Assembly: GCA_002682825.1 (NCBI GenBank)
Contig: NOKP01000016.1
Coordinates: 25,678-89,677, forward strand
Direction of reading: 5' to 3'
Length of the DNA stretch: 64,000 bases
Source: Neonectria sp. B-13
Taxonomy: Eukaryota; Ascomycota; Sordariomycetes; Hypocreales; Nectriaceae
The notes below the pieces were generated by a model. It was not told the origin of the DNA. It saw only the letters and a program-made list of their open reading frames with translations, and made no database searches. This document shows, one piece after another, positions 43,336 to 54,442 of the stretch (its first letter is position 1; every line of letters begins with the position of its first letter). The translations under genes and the position numbers were made by a program.

Positions 43336-44760
43336 CTACGCCTTTTTAGGTACCAATGCCAATTTGGCCGCAATCAACAGCCCACACCCCAACACAAGAC
43401 AGGTTCCTCCCCACATCTGAGCTGCCAAATACCGCCCTCCCGTCGCCTCCATCAACTTGCCAGCCAGCGGCGGCCCCGTCAAAGCGGCGACGCTGATGAT
43501 GGTGAATATCATCCCTATGCGCGTCCCGTTCTTGCTGAGGTCCTTGGTCAGGCCTGCCGTCGTCGACGGGAACAGGCTCTGGATGCCCGCGCCAAAGTAT
43601 CCGAAGAAGACGACCCACACGTAGTCCCCCGTCAGGCTCTGGACTCTGGACCAGAGGAATGTGCACAGTGCCGCGGCCAGTATCGTCGGGATGAAGACGT
43701 TGATGGCGCCGAAGTGTCGGTCGGCGAGGTAGGCCGGAATCATGCGGCCGGGGATGCCCACGGCGTTGATGACGAGGAGGATGGTGAAGGACGAGGATGA
43801 CGATGCGTCCAGTTCGTGGAGTGCATATGTACGAGCCTGTGGTCGTTAGCATTGTGAAGTTGTGGCGGTTGCGATGTCTCGACTTACATAGTAGTATGCA
43901 TAGTAAGTTGCCCATAGGGTAAAGAACATGCTAATGGCAAAGAGCAGATACGTCCGCTCCTTGAACGCCGCAAACTCGACAATAGGCCCAGCCTTGCGCG
44001 GAGGCAACCTGGTCCTCGCCAGACAGAGGATGATGACGGACGTCACCAGCACCACCAGTCCCATGACCCTCACCGTCCACTGGAACCCAATCCTGGGCAA
44101 CAGCTGCTGGGCAATCAGCGGGAACACGATGCCCCCGGTAGTGCCTCCACACGCAGCCGACGAGATGGCCAGCGTCCGCTTGGACGTAAAGTACGTCGAC
44201 ATGTTGGCGACGGTCGGCGCAAACACGATGCCGTTGCCCAGCCCCTGGCAGAAGCCCTGCGCGAGCAGCAGCTGCCAGTACTCGGTCGCGATGCTGGTCA
44301 TGAAGATGCCCAGCACCTGCAGGAACAGCCCGACCACCAGCGCCCAGCGGTAGTACCCGGCGTCGAAGGCCCGGCCGGAGAAGGTCCCGACCAGGAAGAT
44401 GAGGCAGATCTGCACGCTGCCCACCCACGACACCGTCGACGGCGGGAGGTTCATCGCCGTCTCGTAGTACGGCTGGAAGATGCCGAAGCTGATGGTGTAG
44501 CCCCAGGAGTTGAAGACGACGAGGTGCCCGGCCACGACTTGCAGCCATGCTCGCAGTCCGCCGTCTGGAGGCGAGGCTGGTTCTTGGGTGGTGTCCTGGT
44601 CCATGGCGTCTTCGAGATCGTCGCCTTGGTTTATTGTGGAAGCCGTGTCATCGTCTAGTCGAGATGTCTTTTTGTCCTCGGTGCCAATGGGTCTCTCGTC
44701 TGCACCAGACGCCGAGATATCATGCCCACTATCCGGGCTCTTCATCTCCGTTACAGCCAT
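43336..44760 (-). CDS. MFS transporter, monocarboxylate-porter-like (MCT) type
   Basis: Minus-strand join of 43888-44760 and 43336-43836 (intron GTAAGT...CCACAG) gives 457 aa. About 65 acidic N-terminal residues precede the fungal MCT hallmark PPDGGLRAWLQVVAGHLVVF, then roughly 12 hydrophobic helices (for example VQICLIFLVGTFSGRAFDAG, LVVGLFLQVLGIFMTSIA, GLVVLVTSVIILCLA, LILLVINAVGIPGRMIP-like, IFTIISVAALTGPPLAGKLM). The inter-domain loop carries the LPPRKAGPIVEFAAFKERTY block typical of this group. It is a plasma or internal membrane protein. Yeast Mch homologues do not necessarily move monocarboxylates, and one (Mch5) carries riboflavin, so the substrate is open. Confidence 0.88.
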
Positions 44761-45534
44761 GATGAGTCCTGCGCAGTCGTTGCAATGCCATCTCTCCAGA
44801 ACCTCTGCCGCGGGCGGTGCGATTAATGTAGTAATCGCGGACAGCCCGCCGCGCCCTTCAAGAACCCGTTAGGCGGGTCATCGACAAGCGGGGTTCCACC
44901 TCCGGACCTAAAGACAACAAGACCCGCTTGGGGTATGATCGATCTACCGGCATGGGATCTCGGCCGAATCATGGAGAGGTTTCGCAATGGACGGTGGTGC
45001 CCGCGTGACGTTGATTCATCAGCGAGGGTTTCCCCCGTGCCAGTTCAATGCCAGGTGTTTCTCAAGCCCAGCTTAAATAATACAACCTCATTCTATTCAA
45101 GTAATAATCCGAAGCCTACAAAGTCATACATACATTTCTCTCATAGAATTGGGCACATGTCAGTTGTCTAGTGGATTGCGGCATCTGCGGCATGTCATGC
45201 GGCTAACCATCGGCATCTGCGGCCGGGACCTTGCATTGCGGCGACAGGGTTGAGAACTAACTAGTATTGCCGAGAAGGAAAACAAACAAACGTAATGAGT
45301 CAAGTGCACTATGTTGCATTTCTTTTAAATTTGTTTCACAGAAGCCGGGCGTTGACCGAACTCCTGTCTAAACTTGCAGTCAAGACTCCATAGTCACGTT
45401 GGAAAGGCATAGACGGGACATCTCTCAAGCAAGGCATCAACATCATTTTTACTCATTCTCCCAGTAAGTCTATTTACAAGCAAGCTGACAATCTCAGTCT
45501 CTTGCTAGCCTTGTGCTGAGTCTCTTATCCTGCT
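44761..45534. other. Intergenic with a repeated CGGCATCTGCGG
   Basis: No gene is seen. CGGCATCTGCGG occurs twice (about 45179 and 45212), separated by CATGTCATGCGGCTAACCAT, which itself contains GCGGC. The cluster lies between the MFS and hydrolase genes and could be a regulator-binding site, but no named motif is matched. Confidence 0.4.
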
Positions 45535-46705
45535 CTACTCCTTCATAACCTCCGACAGTCTGACGACGCTCAGGCTGATCTCGTTGGTCTTGCCAGGAGG
45601 CAGTTGGCCACCGCCCATGATCATCAACAGATCAGGGTCGTGCTTGAAGACCAACAGAGCTCGGGTGTAGGCAGCGGGCTGAGGCACCGCCCACTTCTTC
45701 CAGTAAGCCGGGTGGCCGAGCTTCTGGTTGGTGAAGATCTCGGAGTTTCCGCCGCCGCTGACGACAATGGTGCCGTTCTTGCCGCCGTGCTTGCTCCAGA
45801 CCACGTACGGCGAGCCGGTAGGCGTGGTGCTGCCGACGTCGACGCGGTGGTGCTCGGCCTTGGTGAACTTGAGCGGGTCCTTGGAGATGCGGTAGTAGAC
45901 GGGGAACCAATAGTTGCTGGACGAGGCCTCGCCGCCGTACTCGTACGCGTAGATGTACTCGCCGTTGGGCAGCTTGGCGACGGTGGGCATGCCGGGGCGG
46001 GCGTAGTAGTTGTCGTAGGCGACGTCGGTGACAACATTAGACCACTTCTTGAGGTTGGTGGTGGTCTGGTGGACCATCTTCTGAGAGTGCGTCTCGTTGT
46101 CGCGCTGATCGGAATAGTACAGGACGAGCTTGTTCTTGTAGGTCCTGCTTCGGGTCAGTGGGTGCACACAGCTAAGGCAGACAACAGGCTTCTTACATGA
46201 GGAACGGCTCCCAGACGGGAGTGAGGCCGTGGTTGGGGAGGGCCTCGCCGCCACGAGCGACGTGGCTGACGAACTCCCAGGTGTATCCCTTGTCAAGACT
46301 GGCATAGACCTCGATGAGGGTGACGCTCAGGTCGGTGGGAATGCTGCTGCCGGAGCACAGGATGGTGCCCTTGGGGTACTTTCCGAACCGCTGGGGAAGC
46401 TGGTACAGGAACGGCTGGTAGCGCAAGCCCCAGCCGTTGACCTGGTCGGTGACCTTGGAGATCTGCTTCCACGACTTTCCGCCGTCGGTGCTCTTCACGA
46501 TGGGGAAGTACACCTTGGGCGGCTCAGGGGAGTAGTTCTCCCAGGTGGCCAGCAGCGTGCCATCGGACAGCTCGAGCGGCCGGGCATACAGGACCTGGGG
46601 GTCGAGGTAGTTGGACGGAGGGTCGTAGATGGAGAGGTTGCTGATGGTCTGGGCTACCGCCGCGAGGGGCAGCGCCAGCGACAACAGGCCGGCAACGAAG
46701 CGCAT
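45535..46705 (-). CDS. Secreted BNR/Asp-box (sialidase-fold) glycoside hydrolase, candidate GH93 exo-arabinanase
   Basis: Minus-strand join of 46197-46705 and 45535-46144 (intron GTAAGA...AGCAG) gives 372 aa. The signal peptide is MRFVAGLLSLALPLAAVAQ (cleavage about 18-19). Asp-box-type turns are STDGGKSW and SLDKGYTW, giving a six-bladed beta-propeller. YARPLELSDGTLLATWENYS, LTPVWEPFLMTYKNKLVLYY, RPGMPTVAKLPNGEYIYAYE and TGSPYVVWSKHGGKNGTIVV look like the GH93 layout, where a Glu in WEPF and one in the YEYG region are the likely catalytic residues. GH93 enzymes release arabinobiose from linear arabinan of plant cell walls. The family assignment is from memory of motifs; sialidase is the alternative. 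Length fits GH93. Confidence 0.82.
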
Positions 46706-47890
46706 GGTGAGGACTCGAGAGAGCTACTGGCGGAGACTCTGAGGGTAGTCAATGCGAGAGTGAACTGTCGCTCTGAAGCTGTCGAGTCTCAGTTCCCAAC
46801 TTGTGCGCGTTCCCCCGCCCATTTATACATGTTTTCCCACGGGAGACCATCCCCCTCCGCTCCGCTTCTCGTAGCATACATGCCTCCATCGTGTACACGA
46901 CAAGGCCAGAACAGGACCATCCCCGGCCCTAACGCGCGGAGAAACTCAGCAAGCGACGCCCGCGAAACTCTGGGGAATCCGGGGAGTGGCACGGCATGAT
47001 TGGCGCGCGAAACGGCCCCGGGGGAGTGGGGAGGCCGGGGTTGAGGCGCACCAATCGGCCCAGGGACAACGGTGAGTACCGGTGAGGGTTTGGACGGCGC
47101 CACAGCCCGCAGATCGGGGCCGTGGGCTGGGTTTGGCGGAGGTGGCGGGCCAGCAGGCTGTGAAGCGCAGGGGTTGGGGTTGGGTTGGGGAAACGGGCGA
47201 GGACTGAGGCTATTCCGAGGTGACCGAGGTCTTGGGTTCTGGTGTTCTGCGGGTTTGCGGGGCGCCATGTGAGGGACCAGGGACAGGGCTATCGTTGTCT
47301 AGGTCGGGATAAGGTCTGAGGACGAGTCTTGACTCGCTTGAGGGCGATGATGGTGATGATTAGAGTTCAGGACTTCCAAGTCGACGTCGTATCGGCTGCT
47401 GCTCGCCCGAGATCAGCAGACGCCCTGGCCATGTTACGACGCTGGCTCAGGGCTGTGGTTGTTGACGTCCAGGTTTGTGGTCCGAGGGTCTGGTTCGGTT
47501 CGCATACCTTATGCGTAGCTATAGCTTCTTCCCCGCCAATCCCCTCGCGTGACGGTGACAACCCTGGAGTTGGCGGGTCTGAGGTCATGATAATTAACTC
47601 TGATCACTCAGTCTGCAGACCCGCTGCGGAACCACGTTGAGGAATTATGCCGCACTGAGGACGCTGACCTGAGGGATGGAATCATGGAAATTCCATAAAA
47701 GCAGTAATTATGAGACTAGAGTGCTGGACGACAACTAGTAGAAAGCGGAGCACAGCATGTCCAAAATGTCAAAATAGGGCGTGGCAGTGGGGTATGGTAC
47801 GAAGGCCCTCTGTATAAAATGAGTAAACCTGAATGAATACTCTTTGAACCTGGAAACAACACAGTATACATAGCTCCTCCCATCGCCATC
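46706..47890. other. Intergenic, no convincing gene
   Basis: A 159-codon Pro-rich minus-strand frame (46789-47268, ATG start) and other frames here are composition artefacts of a GC-rich promoter. A TATA-like TATACATAG lies near 47864, just before the GST start. Confidence 0.45.
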
Positions 47891-48589
47891 ATGACTTACA
47901 CGCTCTTCATCGGAAACAAACGCTACTCGTCGTGGTCCATGCGACCCTACGTCCTCCTCAAAGCCCTCGACATCCCCTTCGAAGAGAAGCTCCACCTCTT
48001 CCAGCCCGGCCCCAGCCAACCCGGCATCCTGGCCTTCTCGCCCACCGGCAAGGTCCCCTGTCTGCGCGACGACGCAACCTCCACCGTGGTCTGGGACTCG
48101 CTGGCCATCTGCGAGTACGTCGCCGAGGCGTACCCGGCCGCCTGGCCCGCCGACGCCCGCGCCCGTGCCTTCGCCCGGTCCGCCGCCGCCGAAATGCACT
48201 CGGGCTTCTCCGCCTTCCTGGACGAGTGCTCCATGAACGTCGGCGTGCGCATCCAGCTGGGCGCCCGGAGCGAGGCCATGGTCCGCAATGTCCGCCGCTT
48301 CAACGACCTGTTCGCCGAGGGGCTGGAGAGGTTTGGCGGGCCTTGGCTGGCGGGCGAGCAGTTTACGATTGCAGATGCCATGTATGCGCCCATTGCGTCG
48401 CGGTGCAAGACGTATGGCGTCGAGCTGGAGGGGCCTGCGAAGGAGTATCTCGAGCGGTTGTTTGAGCACCCGGCTGTGCAGGGATGGATCCAGGATGGGA
48501 TTAGGGAGACGGCGAGAGAGCCATCTCACGAGGAAGGGTGTCTCCGAGCAGACCGAAAATTACTAAAGGATTTACACAACGATATTTAA
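47891..48589 (+). CDS. Glutathione S-transferase family protein
   Basis: Single exon, 232 aa. The N-terminal thioredoxin-fold domain begins YTLFIGNKRYSSWSMRPYVL, with SSWSMRP in the position of the catalytic Ser/Tyr loop. It has GKVPCLRDDATSTVVWDSLA (the Val-Pro glutathione-binding turn) and ICEYVAEAYP (the Glu/Ser recognising gamma-glutamyl). The all-helical C-terminal domain has FGGPWLAGEQFTIADAMYAP, the conserved N-capping box and Asp of GSTs, and YLERLFEHPAVQGWIQDG. The RYSSWS start and overall length resemble YfcF/zeta-like GSTs. No targeting signal is seen. The role is detoxification or isomerisation, with unknown substrate. The tail after WIQDG is charged and variable. Confidence 0.9.
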   Translation: MTYTLFIGNKRYSSWSMRPYVLLKALDIPFEEKLHLFQPGPSQPGILAFSPTGKVPCLRDDATSTVVWDSLAICEYVAEAYPAAWPADARARAFARSAAAEMHSGFSAFLDECSMNVGVRIQLGARSEAMVRNVRRFNDLFAEGLERFGGPWLAGEQFTIADAMYAPIASRCKTYGVELEGPAKEYLERLFEHPAVQGWIQDGIRETAREPSHEEGCLRADRKLLKDLHNDI

Positions 48590-49132
48590 AGTACGAATAG
48601 CTAAGGTAGCAAATATTAAGCTGGTTCAAGACTCGGGAAACGGTGAAAAGACTGGCGTTCCTCGAAGCATTTACTCGATGCTATAAGCTCAATTACCTCA
48701 CTAACGGTTGGTGTCCCGTCGTGTACGTTGACGAGATGGTAGGAATAGAAAGGTAGTCGATATTGCCTAGACAGCGAAGTTGGAGATGCTTGTGGACTTT
48801 TGTTTTTGTCAACGTTGCAAAGAGCGAGGTTCGGCACAGGGCAAGTTGAAGGCCCCATATTTCCTTAATAAGGCCTCTCGGCGTCCACGCAGCGCTTGGA
48901 TTTGGATTATCCCAGAGAACGACCCAGAAACCCAATCCTTCTTTCGTTCGTTTTCCCAAGCCGCCTCAACTTCCATCGTGTCTGACTGTTCGGTTTTCTC
49001 TCCACTGCCGTACCCCCCGCTTCCGCCCGCCGCCCATATCGGCGCTGGCAAGTGCATTCTAGATTGCGAATCCCCTCGTTTCGCACAATTCACCACTTCT
49101 TGCCTCAGGACATCACACCCTGGCCGACCAAG
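48590..49132. other. Intergenic, no gene seen
   Basis: This is about 540 bp between the GST gene and the NMNAT pseudogene, with no supported ORF. It is CT-rich near 48980-49050, as in a leader. Confidence 0.5.
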
Positions 49133-50342
49133 ATGGCCTGCGACTACCAATTTTTCAAGGAGCACACTCCTGAAGGATACCAATTTCCAGCTCATAGGCT
49201 TCAGCGCGTATCCGATCATTCTAACCCGTTAGTACTCGTCGCTTGCGGGTCATGTAAGATACCCCAACCTTCTCCAATGCCACATTAAGCTCACAACTCG
49301 CAGTTAGCCCGATCACGTACCTTCGTGAGTGATCTTTTTGCCTTGTTTCTTCCCTTCCCTGGATAAGGCACGGCGCCATGTCCTTCCGCCAACGTGAAAT
49401 ATGAAGGTACAAGTGACGACTAACCGATTACCAGATCTCCGTATGTTCTCGATGGCTCGAGACCATGCTCGCAATGAGGGTGGGTTGATTCATCTTACAC
49501 TCGTCTCGCGCATCGTTAACGCCAAGCAGGATTCGAAGTCGTTGCAGGATACTTGAGTCCTGGTAAGCTAGAGCGCTACCGCCACAGAACGCCGCCTTCA
49601 CTAAACAAAGAATTTAGTAAGTGACGGCTATGTTAAAAAGGGCTTGCTCCTGCGCGTCATCGCGTCGAAATGTGCAAACTTGCTGCCGAAAACACGTCCA
49701 AGTGGTTGACAGTGGACCCCTGGGAAGCCGAGAGTCCGACTTATATCCCTACCGCCCGAGTGCTCGACCATTTCGACTATGAGATTAACGAGGTTATGGG
49801 TGGTGTCGAATGCTCTGACGGAACACGAAAACGCGCCCGAATCGTTCTCCTTGCCGGACTCGACCTGATCCAGGCCATGTCTACTCCAGGTGTCTGGGGC
49901 GAGCGCGATCTCGACCACATCCTTGGCCATCATGGTGTCTTTGCTCTGGAGCGCACAGGGACTGAGATTGACTCGGCTCTGACAAATCTCAAGCAATGGG
50001 AGAAGAACATCCACATCATTCGCCAGGTATGTCCCTTGCGGCCCATGCCATCGTTACGTGTGCTAACATCTATGATATAGGTCGTCACCAACGACATCAG
50101 TAGTACTAAGGTCCGCTTACTGCTAAAACGTGACATGAGCATCGATTACTTGTAAGTCATGGTTACTTGGATATTGGGAACATTGAACTGGTGACAATGA
50201 CTGACTTTTACAGAATACCCGATGATGTCATCGCCTACATTTATGAGCACAATTGTACCGCCGCCTCGACATCCACAAGGACTCCAAGAGTAAGGACGAA
50301 ACCGGCACAAATGGTGCTGTGGCCGACCCTAGCACAGGTTGA
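49133..50342 (+). pseudogene. Nicotinamide-nucleotide adenylyltransferase gene with two single-base frameshifts
   Basis: Seven exons can be traced: 49133-49253, 49304-49324, 49435-49479, 49530-49562, 49618-50026, 50081-50151 and 50214-50342. Splicing restores PLVLVACGSFSPITYLHLRM (ATP-binding GSFSP and TYLH), FSMARDHARNEGFEVVAGYL, HRVEMCKLAAENTSKWLTVD, DPWEAESPTYIPTARVLDHF, LLAGLDLIQAMSTPGVW and NDISSTKVRLLLKRDMSIDY. These are the hallmarks of the enzyme that makes NAD+ or NaAD from NMN or NaMN and ATP. One base appears missing at about 49645 (KKGL to PARHRVEMC) and another at about 50254 (YEHN to YRRLDIHKDSKSKDE, ending at TGA 50340-50342). All splice sites look healthy, so the decay is recent or the two lesions are assembly errors. 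A second intact copy would be expected elsewhere because the function is essential. Confidence 0.82.
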
Positions 50343-51515
50343 ATTGGTTCCGAATTAGAACGCACAACATAGAATACAGTACGACCCCTTCGGAGCCCGC
50401 CTTGATGGGCTAGGTCCGCGTAATGACAGAATGATCAGACATGAAATCCAGACACCAGAGCCAACGCACAACTCAGATTGGCTTTCCTAGGGATTATGTT
50501 TGAGTTGCCTCAGTTCCGGATCAAGGCGCCTGCTATTATGGACGGCGCGTCGGGCAGATTCCAGGTCCTAGATAAGCCGAGTTTGGGGATATAAAAGGCA
50601 ACTTGACTCTGGGAGGTGGAGTTGCCACTTTCTTATATCGCGTCGCTCTCTGGGAGCAACAATCATCGAGACGGCGGTTGGATAGAGCGCACTATTGAGC
50701 GGATTTATTTTCTCCATTTTGCGCTTTCACAAGATGGGATATCCCACAACCTTTGGCCCACCGTTTCCGTGTGCCATGCCATGCAAGTTCGCAGGACTAG
50801 CTATTGCTCGGGTTTCTTATTCGGGTTGTCTTTGCCTGCCTTTTCTATTACGCACGCCACTTCTATCGAATTGCGATGGTATGTTACAGTTAGAGACGCT
50901 ATCTGGCCGAGATTTACGTCCGTTTGCGTCAGTTACAATGGACTGTTGCCTTATATTCCACGTAAAATAGAGAAACAAGCGTGTTTAGCTGTGCCATTCT
51001 CGAGTATACGGTTCAGGCTATCTAGAATAAAAAGGCTTTTATTATATAATACTTTAAGACTGGTTAGGTATCGTATTCATCGACCCCAGTTGTAGGTACT
51101 AAATGGGCTAGCTAACGGATTCATATTTGGAGATTGAAAATAGCCAGGGTAGCAATCGTCAAGCTGGTTCACAGACCGAGACAGGATTCAGGTTTCTTTG
51201 GCTACACTAGGCTCCCCTGCAAAATTTAAATACCACACAAGGACCAACATGAACCGCAAGACCTAGCACAACAATTGAAAGTTCGTGTCGATCCTTCAAT
51301 CCTTCGCCCGCCAGACGAACATTTGTAGGGTAGCTTACATCCAGTTCGCAGATGCATGCTGGTATGACGCGGGGGTATGCCGCATGCAGCCACATCGGCA
51401 CGTGGCCCCACCCCCGGAGTTTCTCCAACTTCAACCACCTCAGCTGGGTTGGAGGCTCGTGACTCTGCTTCTCCAACCTCCAACCACCAACTGCAACATC
51501 TCCAGCATCGACACC
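50343..51515. other. Intergenic, AT-rich decayed stretch
   Basis: A 159-codon plus-strand frame (50616-51095) starts at GTG, not ATG, and has no family resemblance. TATAAAAG at 50590-50597 looks like a TATA box without a gene behind it. 51000-51100 is very AT-rich. The last 300 bp are probably the sugar-transporter promoter. Confidence 0.45.
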
Positions 51516-53157
51516 ATGGCCGGCCAGGGCATTAGGCAGTGCCTGAATGATGTCAGCGCCTACCTGATTCTTCTGATCGCCGTCTCGACGCTGGGATCGC
51601 TGCAGTTTGGCTACCACCTGGTATGTTATCTCCCTGATGCCCCCGTCTTCAAGGATCCTGGTCCCAAGCTTGGAGACCCCGATGGGAGGGGCTCTCTAAC
51701 GAAAAATACTGACAACTCCACAGGGAGAGCTCAACGCCCCTCAAGATGTCATCACCTGCCACAAGAAATCCATATCGTCCCTTGTCCGGATCCGCGACTG
51801 GGTCTCCTCCTCCAACCCGAGCGACAACTCCTCCAGCTTCCTACCCGACTGCATCCCCATGAACGAAGCTGCCTTTGCTACAGTATCATCTATATTCACT
51901 CTGGGAGGCCTCTTAGGTGCACTGTGTGCTGGCCCCATGTCATCTAGCCGCGGCCGACTCCTCACGATGCGAGCCACTGCGATCCTTTACCTGATTGGAG
52001 CCGCCATCGAAACAATTGCTGGAAGCGTCTTTGTCCTGGCGTTGGGACGCATGATCTCTGGAGTAGGCGCTGGAGCGTCGACTGTCGTCGTTCCGCTCTA
52101 CATCAGCGAAATTGCCCCCCCGAAGGAGCGAGGTCTGTTCGGTGCCATGACCCAGATCTCGATCAACATTGGAATCCTTGCCGTCCAGACTCTCGGATAC
52201 TTCCTGAGCTATGGCAGCGCCTGGCGATGGATCCTAGGCCTTGGCGTTTGTGTCGCGGCTGCTCAGGCAGTTGGTCTGCTTGCGGTGCCTGAGAGCCCCT
52301 CGTGGTCGGCTGCCCATGGTGATGTGACTAAGGCCAAGCGAACGTTGCAGAAGATCCGGGGTAGTGGATACGATATCAGTGAAGAAATCGAGACCTGGAA
52401 CCCAGACGAACAGGGAAGCTCTGAGGAGGAGGGGCTGCTTCAAGCTGACCCGATGGCGGACCCTACCGAAACGGTGCCAGTCGCCACCAAGAGCGCCAGC
52501 CACCTCGGATTCATCGAAGTGGTCAAGGATCCGCTCTACCGACCGGCCATTGTCGCTGTAGTGGGAATTATGTTCGTCCAACAGTTATGTGGCATTAACT
52601 CTATCATCATGTACTCGGTATCCCTTCTTGCCGACCTCCTCCCGGTTTCTTCGGCTCTACTCACCATTCTCATTTCCGTTGTCAACCTCGTTACCACAGT
52701 CGCCTGCTCGCCCTTGCCAGATCGACTGGGACGCAAGACCTGTCTACTCATGTCAATCATCGGGCAAGGTAGCAGCGCACTAGCACTGGCTCTGTCGATT
52801 GTGTTTGGCCTGAAGATTCTCTCGGCGTTGGCGGTCCTTGCCTTTGTCGGGTTCTATGCTGTCGGCCTCGGTCCTGTCCCGTTTATTCTGGCGTCCGAGC
52901 TAGTTGGCCAAGAGGCGGTTGGTGCTACGCAGAGTTGGTGTCTTGGAGCCAACTACGTTGCCACCTTTTTAGTTGCTCAGTTCTTCCCCATCATCAACAA
53001 GGCGTTGAATAATCTCTTGGGAGGTCACGGATGGGTGTATTTCATATTTGCGGGTCTGGCAGCTGGGTCTGCGGTGTTTGTGTCCTTCAATGTGCCCGAG
53101 ACCAAAGGGAAGAAAGACGCGGATGAGGTTTGGGGCAGAACCCGACGGGCAGATTGA
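51516..53157 (+). CDS. MFS sugar transporter (yeast Vps73/YBR241C-like)
   Basis: Join of 51516-51620 and 51724-53157 (intron GTATGT...CCACAG) gives 512 aa with about 12 membrane helices. Sugar-porter signatures are present: LGSLQFGYHLGELNAPQDVI in helix 1, GPMSSSRGRLLTMRA (loop 2-3 RxGRR-like), LGRMISGVGAGASTVVVPLY, ISEIAPPKERGLFGAM, AVPESPSWSAAHGD (PESPR equivalent), QQLCGINSIIMYSV (helix 7), PLPDRLGRKTCLLMS (loop 8-9), GLGPVPFILASELVG and VPETKGKK. The acidic central loop (TWNPDEQGSSEEEGLLQAD) resembles vacuolar family members. It probably carries a hexose across the vacuolar or plasma membrane. Neither substrate nor location is fixed by sequence. Confidence 0.9.
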
Positions 53158-53226
53158 TATGAATTGGACGGACGGCTGGCGTTATGGGTATGGTTTATTA
53201 TTAGAAACCAAGACAGCTATTCTAGT

Positions 53227-54065
53227 TTATCGGAATGCCCTTTTGCTACGGATGGTCTGCTCGAGCTGCAAGATGCCCGCTTTCACGCCATCGATGATGT
53301 AGACTTGTTCTCCTTGAGCCTTTCCGTACACGGCAATAGCTGTTGTGCGAATGGCATCCTCCAAGCCAGCCATCCCCCCACAGCCCAATACTACACGAGA
53401 CACGTTACCCGAGGCAAAGATCTTGCTTGTGGCGCCTTCGAGTTTCGCCCTGATCTCTTCGGCGGAGATTGAGTGAAAGTCGCCTGCGAGTAATCCTGTT
53501 GAAAAGACACCAGCGAACTTGCTATTGTCAGTGGTACTGCTCTGACCGAGAAAATCCTTTACGCCGTCTGCGAGATGGTCTTCCCAGAATTTGCCAGTGG
53601 TCACAATGGCCCACTTCTCGCCGTTGAGGGGGGCAGGTGTTAGTGACAGAGCCGTCGTGATGCTGGCTTCAAAGATACCGGTGACGGCAAGGTGCTGGTA
53701 CTTGCTGAGCTTGGAGACGAGGGGGTGGACACTGAAGCAGGCCACGAGGACGGCGTCGTATTTGTCCGACTCTAGGTCTCTGGCAAGATCGACATCGTCG
53801 AGCACAGCCTTTGCGCTGTCGTCAATGTCCTGCTGGCCGTCGATGCTTCCAGGCACAGACGGAGGGGCCGTGTAGGTGGATATTTCGACCGACTTGATGC
53901 CATTAGCCCGTAGGAAAGAAAGCACGCGGCAGTAAGCTTGACTCATACATCGGACAGAGACAACTTGCGAATGGCGGCTGCCATGCCGTTGGTCATGGAG
54001 GTGGACGAGTTGGGGTTGAGAAGGAGGATGCGGAGACTCCGCTGTCGGTGCTGAGTTTCGGCCAT
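53227..54065 (-). CDS. Asp/Glu/hydantoin racemase family protein (Dcg1-like)
   Basis: Minus-strand join of 53949-54065 and 53227-53892 gives 260 aa. The intron (GTATGA...CTAAT...CAAG) has a modest acceptor. The N-terminus LRILLLNPNSSTSMTNGMAA is the phosphate-binding-like strand-loop of the family. The two catalytic cysteines are in DAVLVACFSVHPLVSKL and SRVVLGCGGMAGLEDAI, which have the typical spacing of cofactor-independent racemases. FEASITTALSLTPAPLNG and WAIVTTGKFWEDHLADGV lie between. Yeast DCG1, in the allantoin gene cluster, is the closest named relative, so a role in hydantoin, allantoin or nitrogen metabolism is possible, but no purine-degradation neighbours are present here. It is divergent from ARP2 with a 377-bp shared promoter. 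Confidence 0.88.
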
Positions 54066-54442
54066 GTTGAGGGGAGCAAGTGTAGAGAGGCTGTATTCGT
54101 AGATGGGAAGTGTGAGAAGTGAAAAGAGAAAAAAAAAAATGTTGTCTCGGAATGACTCCAACATGAATGTATTCCCTCAAATGTCAAACTCGATGTGCTC
54201 CCGGCTAGCTTGAGCGGGGCCGACAATTGACATCCCAATGACGGGGTTGGCGCTGAATCGAGGAAGCCATCGCGGGGCGCCACGTGATCCGCCTCAGCCA
54301 CCTCTGACGACGGCTGGCCACGCCAACCCCACCACTGACGAACACCTCAACCTCGCCGAGCTCCTCGACGACCGCAACACCTCGCTTTCCCGCCAACCTC
54401 GCCACACTCAGTTCTAGGTCTGGGCCTTGCACCGTCGCAATC
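54066..54442. promoter_or_regulatory. Bidirectional promoter between racemase-like gene and ARP2
   Basis: This 377-bp segment separates divergent start codons. It includes an A-run on the plus strand (54127-54139) close to the racemase start and GC-rich sequence with GCCACG/CACGTG (54280-54287) in the middle. No ORF is supported. Confidence 0.55.

Noticed and set aside
46789..47268. 159-codon Pro-rich minus-strand frame with an ATG start
   Set aside because: Composition follows the GC-rich promoter, there is no family resemblance or domain, and it lies within the upstream region of the secreted hydrolase gene.
50616..51095. 159-codon plus-strand frame after the NMNAT pseudogene
   Set aside because: It starts at GTG, not ATG, in AT-rich decayed DNA with no recognisable motif and no codon bias like its neighbours.
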